Source of the DNA: Nesterenkonia cremea | GTDB taxonomy: Bacteria > Actinomycetota > Actinomycetes > Actinomycetales > Micrococcaceae | NCBI RefSeq assembly: GCF_014642675.1 | Contig: NZ_BMIS01000002.1 | Span: forward strand, 310,001-374,000 | Length of the DNA: 64,000 nucleotides | Direction of reading: 5' to 3' | In this document: positions 57,726-64,000 of the stretch, piece after piece | How positions within the stretch are numbered: position 1 is the stretch's first letter | Layout of the letters: the number at the start of each line of letters is the position of its first letter | Made by a program: the position numbers and the translations under genes | Notes under the pieces: generated by a model | Databases searched by the model: none | The model's input: the letters and a program-made list of their open reading frames with translations, nothing else | What the model was told of the DNA's origin: nothing

Positions 57726-58282
57726 CCTTCGCCATGACCATGACCTACCTGAACTACTTCTGGGTCTCGCTGGGCGCGATCCTGCTCTTCGGGGCGTTGA
57801 TCTGGCTGGGCTGGCGTAACCGCAAGCGCCGCCAGTCGCATCTGCCCGCACCGGCTGAGATCCCGGCCGAGGTCATCGACGCCGAACCGCTGGCCGCCGG
57901 TGAGGGGATGGTGATCGGAACCGTCCGCGCCGAGGACTACCTGGACCGTGTGGCAGTCCACAGCCTGGGGCTGCGCACCGACGGCCGCGTGGAGGTCCAT
58001 GAGGCCGGCGTCGCCGTCCTGCGTGCCGGGGCTCCGAACTTTCTCATCATGCGGGAAGCCCTGCGGCACACGCGCACCGACCGCGGCGTCGTCGGTAAAT
58101 TCGTCGAGCGCGACGGTGCGCTCATCATCGGCTGGCAGCTCGGCGACGAGTTCGTGGAGACCGCCTTCCGCGTCCGCCATGCCGAAGCCCACCAGCAGCT
58201 CCTGGGTGAGCTGCAGAAGCTCACCGGCCGTGGAGCAGACGCCCACGGCGACAACCCTGATGAGGAGTCCAACACCCCATGA
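57722..58282 (+). CDS. Conserved membrane-anchored protein of the pyr operon (PH-like domain)
   Basis: A 186-residue protein with one N-terminal membrane helix ([19 protein letters not shown], residues 13-31) and a cytoplasmic domain of mostly beta structure, including [36 protein letters not shown] and [18 protein letters not shown]. Genes of this type sit between pyrC and carA in many actinobacteria. The function is unknown. Because both ends overlap pyrimidine genes by four bases it is translated with them, so a role in the pathway or its membrane association is possible but unproven. Confidence 0.8.
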   Translation: MTFAMTMTYLNYFWVSLGAILLFGALIWLGWRNRKRRQSHLPAPAEIPAEVIDAEPLAAGEGMVIGTVRAEDYLDRVAVHSLGLRTDGRVEVHEAGVAVLRAGAPNFLIMREALRHTRTDRGVVGKFVERDGALIIGWQLGDEFVETAFRVRHAEAHQQLLGELQKLTGRGADAHGDNPDEESNTP

Positions 58283-59503
58283 GAATCGAACCGGCTCTCT
58301 TCGTCCTCGAGGACGGAACCGTCCATGAGGGAACCGCCTATGGGGCCCGCGGCAGCCGCCTGGGCGAGGCGGTCTTCTCCACCGGCATGACCGGCTACCA
58401 GGAGACGCTGACGGACCCCTCCTACGCGCGTCAGATCATCGTGCAGACCGCCCCACACATCGGCAACACCGGCATCAACGACGAGGACCTCGAGTCCCGG
58501 AAGATCTGGGTCTCCGGCTATGTGGTCCGCGACGCCGCCCGCCGTCCCTCCAACTGGCGCTCAGTGCGCAGTCTGGACGAGGAGCTCACCGCCCAGGACG
58601 TGGTGGGCATCAAGGATGTGGACACCCGCGCCATCACTCGCCACCTGCGCGACCGCGGCTCCATGCGGGCCGGCATCTTCTCCGGCGAGGCGGCCTCGCG
58701 CTCCATGGCCGAGCTGGTCGAGGAGGTCCGCAGTCAGCCCGAGATGAAGGGCGCCCGCCTGGCCGAGGAGGTCACCGCCGAATCCGCCTATGTGGTGGAG
58801 CCGGCCGACCACGGCTGGCAGGGTGAGCCGCTGGCCTCCGTAGCCGCCATCGACCTGGGGCTGAAGAACATGACCCCGGTGCGCATGGCTGAGCGCGGCC
58901 TGCGCGTGCACGTCCTGCCGGCCACCACCACCTTCGCCGAGATCGAGCAGCTCGACGCCGACGGCGTCTTCCTCTCCAACGGCCCCGGCGACCCGGCCAC
59001 CGCAGCCACCCAGATCGGCCTGCTGCGCGCGGTGCTGGATGCGAAGAAGCCGTTCTTCGGCATCTGCTTCGGCAACCAGATCCTCGGCCGCGCCCTGGGC
59101 TTCGGCACCTATAAGCTGCCCTTCGGCCACCGCGGCATCAACCAGCCGGTGATGGACCACGCCACCGGCAAGGTGGAGATCACCTCGCAGAACCACGGCT
59201 TCGCCGTGGACGCACCCATCGGCGAGGTGGTGACTGCCCCGCAGGAGCAGTACGGCCGCGTGCAGGTCAGCCACTCCAGCCTCAACGACGACGTCGTCGA
59301 AGGACTGCGCTGCCTGGACATCCCCGCCTTCTCCGTCCAGTACCACCCGGAGGCCGCCGCCGGTCCGCATGATTCGGCCTACCTCTTCGATCGGTTCGTC
59401 GAGATGCTGACCAGCGACCGCGTGACCACCGGCGCCGACACCCTTCCCCCTGAAGACCGGAGGCCGTCGGCCTCCGCCGAGACCACCGGAGGTTCCGCTC
59501 TCC

Positions 59504-59511
<8 letters not shown>
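58279..59511 (+). CDS. carA: Carbamoyl-phosphate synthase small subunit (glutaminase)
   Basis: Releases ammonia from glutamine for carbamoyl phosphate synthesis. The N-terminal CPSase domain has [20 protein letters not shown] and [16 protein letters not shown]. The glutaminase domain has [14 protein letters not shown], the nucleophile in [18 protein letters not shown] and the His in SVQYHPEAA. At 410 residues it has a polar C-terminal tail. Overlaps carB by eight bases. Confidence 0.96.
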
Positions 59512-62811
<3,300 letters not shown>

Positions 62812-62815
<4 letters not shown>

Positions 62816-63672
62816 CAGCGGCGGCGGGCGGCCCGGTCGGCTTCGGGGCGAGGCTCACTGCGGCCATGGAGCAGCATGGTCGACTCTGTGTTGGCCTCGA
62901 CCCCCATCCGGGCATGCTCGCCTCCTGGGGGCTGAGCGACGACGCCGCCGGTCTGCGCGAGTTCGGGCACCGGGTCATCGGCGCGGCGGCCGGCCGGGCC
63001 GGGGTGATCAAGCCCCAGGTAGCCTTCTTCGAGCACTACGGGGTCTCCGGGATGCAGGCCCTGGCCGAGATCCAGCAGGAAGCCCGCGAGGCCGGACTGC
63101 TGGTGGTGGCCGACGCCAAGCGCGGTGACATCGGCTCCACGATGGCGGCCTATGCCGAGGCCTGGCTGAACCCGGAGTCCGAGTTCGCCGCGGACGCGCT
63201 GACCGTCACGCCCTTCCTGGGCTTCGGCTCGCTCTCTCCCGCCGTGGAGGCCGCACAGCGCTATGAAGCGGGGCTGTTCGTCCTGGCGCTGACCTCCAAT
63301 CCGGAGGGCCATGAGGTGCAGCTGGCCCAGCGTGAGCGGGTGACTGTCACCGAGCAGATCGTCCGCGCAGTGGCCCAGGCCGACGGCGGCACTGCAGAGC
63401 GTCAGGGGCGGTTGGCCGACATCGGGCTGGTGGTCGGGGCCACGACGGCCGGGCTGGCCGCCGAGCACGGCATCGACCTGACCGCCGGCAGCGTTCCCAT
63501 CCTGGCCCCGGGGTACGGGGCTCAGGGCGCGACGGCACAGAGCCTGCGCGATGACTTCGGCTCCGCCTACTCCCAGGTCTTGGTGAACGCCTCGCGCAGC
63601 ATCTTGGCCGCAGGGCCTGATGAGGCGGCGCTGGCGGGGGCCGTGGAGAAGACAGCGGCAGAGCTGGTCTGA
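62812..63672 (+). CDS. pyrF: Orotidine 5'-phosphate decarboxylase (type 2)
   Basis: Final step of UMP synthesis. The type 2 signature [22 protein letters not shown] is near residue 97. [28 protein letters not shown] and LAPGYGAQG are also typical. At 286 residues it matches type 2 enzymes, longer than E. coli PyrF. The GTG overlaps the carB stop. Last gene of the pyr operon; pyrD and pyrE are not in it. The 152-base gap that follows shows no convincing terminator. Confidence 0.95.
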
Positions 63673-63739
63673 ACGGCCCGACTGTGGTCTGAGCTGGAGC
63701 TTCCTGTGTGAAAAGTGGCCTCAGCCGGGTCGTGGGCTA

Positions 63740-63768
63740 TTGCCCCCTGCGAGGATTGCCGCTAGATT
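63740..63768 (+). promoter_or_regulatory. Promoter of mihF
   Basis: TTGCCC (63740-63745), a 17-base spacer, then TAGATT (63763-63768). This is the best two-box promoter in the window. It gives a leader of about 50 bases that contains ten consecutive C (63798-63807) directly before the ribosome-binding site GGAGGAG. Confidence 0.7.
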
Positions 63769-63824
63769 CTGGCACATGTGATGTCCGGCGTGCCCCACCC
63801 CCCCCCCTTGGAGGAGAATCAACC

Positions 63825-64000
63825 GTGGCTCTGCGAGAACTCAGCAAGGAAGAACGCGATACGGCCCGGAAGAAGGCTCTTGCGGCACGGATCGAGCGTG
63901 CCGAGCTGAAGCAGAGCTTCGGAGAGGGCAAGACCACCTTTGCCGAGGTTCTGACGAAGGCTGGGTCCTCGGAGGCGGTGGCCCGGCTGAAGACCATCGA
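63825..64000 (+). CDS. mihF: Integration host factor, actinobacterial type (mIHF), N-terminal part
   Basis: Essential nucleoid protein of actinobacteria that binds and bends DNA and was found as a host factor for phage L5 integration. The visible 58 residues begin MALRELSKEERDTARKKALA and include the RAELKQSFGEGKTTFAEVL segment, all typical. The GTG start is eight bases after GGAGGAG. The window ends inside the gene. In relatives gmk and rpoZ follow, and the pyrF-mihF order is conserved. Confidence 0.93.
   Translation, partial: MALRELSKEERDTARKKALAARIERAELKQSFGEGKTTFAEVLTKAGSSEAVARLKTI

Overview
The window is 64 kb of chromosome from a high-GC Gram-positive actinobacterium. The gene families and their order (rpsT-lepA-hemW-hrcA-dnaJ-rsmE-phoH-ybeY-era, trpD facing ctaE-qcrCAB, aroECKB-efp-nusB-pyrRBC-carAB-pyrF-mihF) point to Micrococcales, most likely Micrococcaceae. 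The genus cannot be fixed from the sequence; a Nesterenkonia-like organism is only a guess. Coding density is very high. Nearly all genes are core housekeeping genes. I see no tRNA or rRNA gene, no CRISPR array, no insertion sequence and no prophage.

Layout. 1-5.4 kb: fatty-acid oxidation cluster, with an acyl-CoA oxidase-like gene divergent from thiolase, FabG4-type reductase and MaoC-type hydratase. 5.4-22.4 kb: holA, rpsT with a structured leader, lepA, hemW, two small conserved genes, hrcA (CIRCE) and dnaJ, rsmE, phoH-ybeY-CorC-era, leuA behind a probable leucine leader peptide, recO and uppS. 22.3-25.7 kb: alpha/beta hydrolase, pyrD, DUF3043, erpA. 26-35.4 kb: the aerobic respiratory chain (ctaCDF, ctaE, qcrCAB), with def and trpD between the two blocks. 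35.6-39.3 kb: a very large polytopic membrane-protein gene broken by two compensating single-base frameshifts. 39.3-46.3 kb: rarA, a decaying stretch (Nudix pseudogene, DUF222/HNH protein, cysteine-hydrolase pseudogene), aspS and hisS. 46.3-64 kb: DUF349 protein, mltG, shikimate genes, efp, nusB, a PyrR-controlled pyrimidine operon and the start of mihF.

How the parts work together. The ctaCDEF and qcrCAB products should form the actinobacterial bc1-aa3 supercomplex; the di-heme QcrC seen here is its hallmark. The pyr genes from pyrR to pyrF are chained by 4-8 base overlaps behind one PyrR RNA loop that abuts the pyrR ribosome-binding site, so control is probably translational. The shikimate genes aroE, aroC, aroK and aroB form one run.

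The most useful non-genic signals are: a recurring leaderless-promoter arrangement (a TANNNT-like box 6-9 bases before a start codon with no ribosome-binding site) at about 15 genes; a leaderless 24-codon ORF rich in Leu codons before leuA; a CIRCE element at hrcA; the PyrR loop; three unassigned dyads (fad divergent promoter, trpD/ctaE divergent promoter, erpA/ctaC gap); and several strong terminator-like hairpins. I found no clear evidence of a wholly new defence or mobile system. The leuA leader, the dyads and the twice-frameshifted membrane gene are the best leads.
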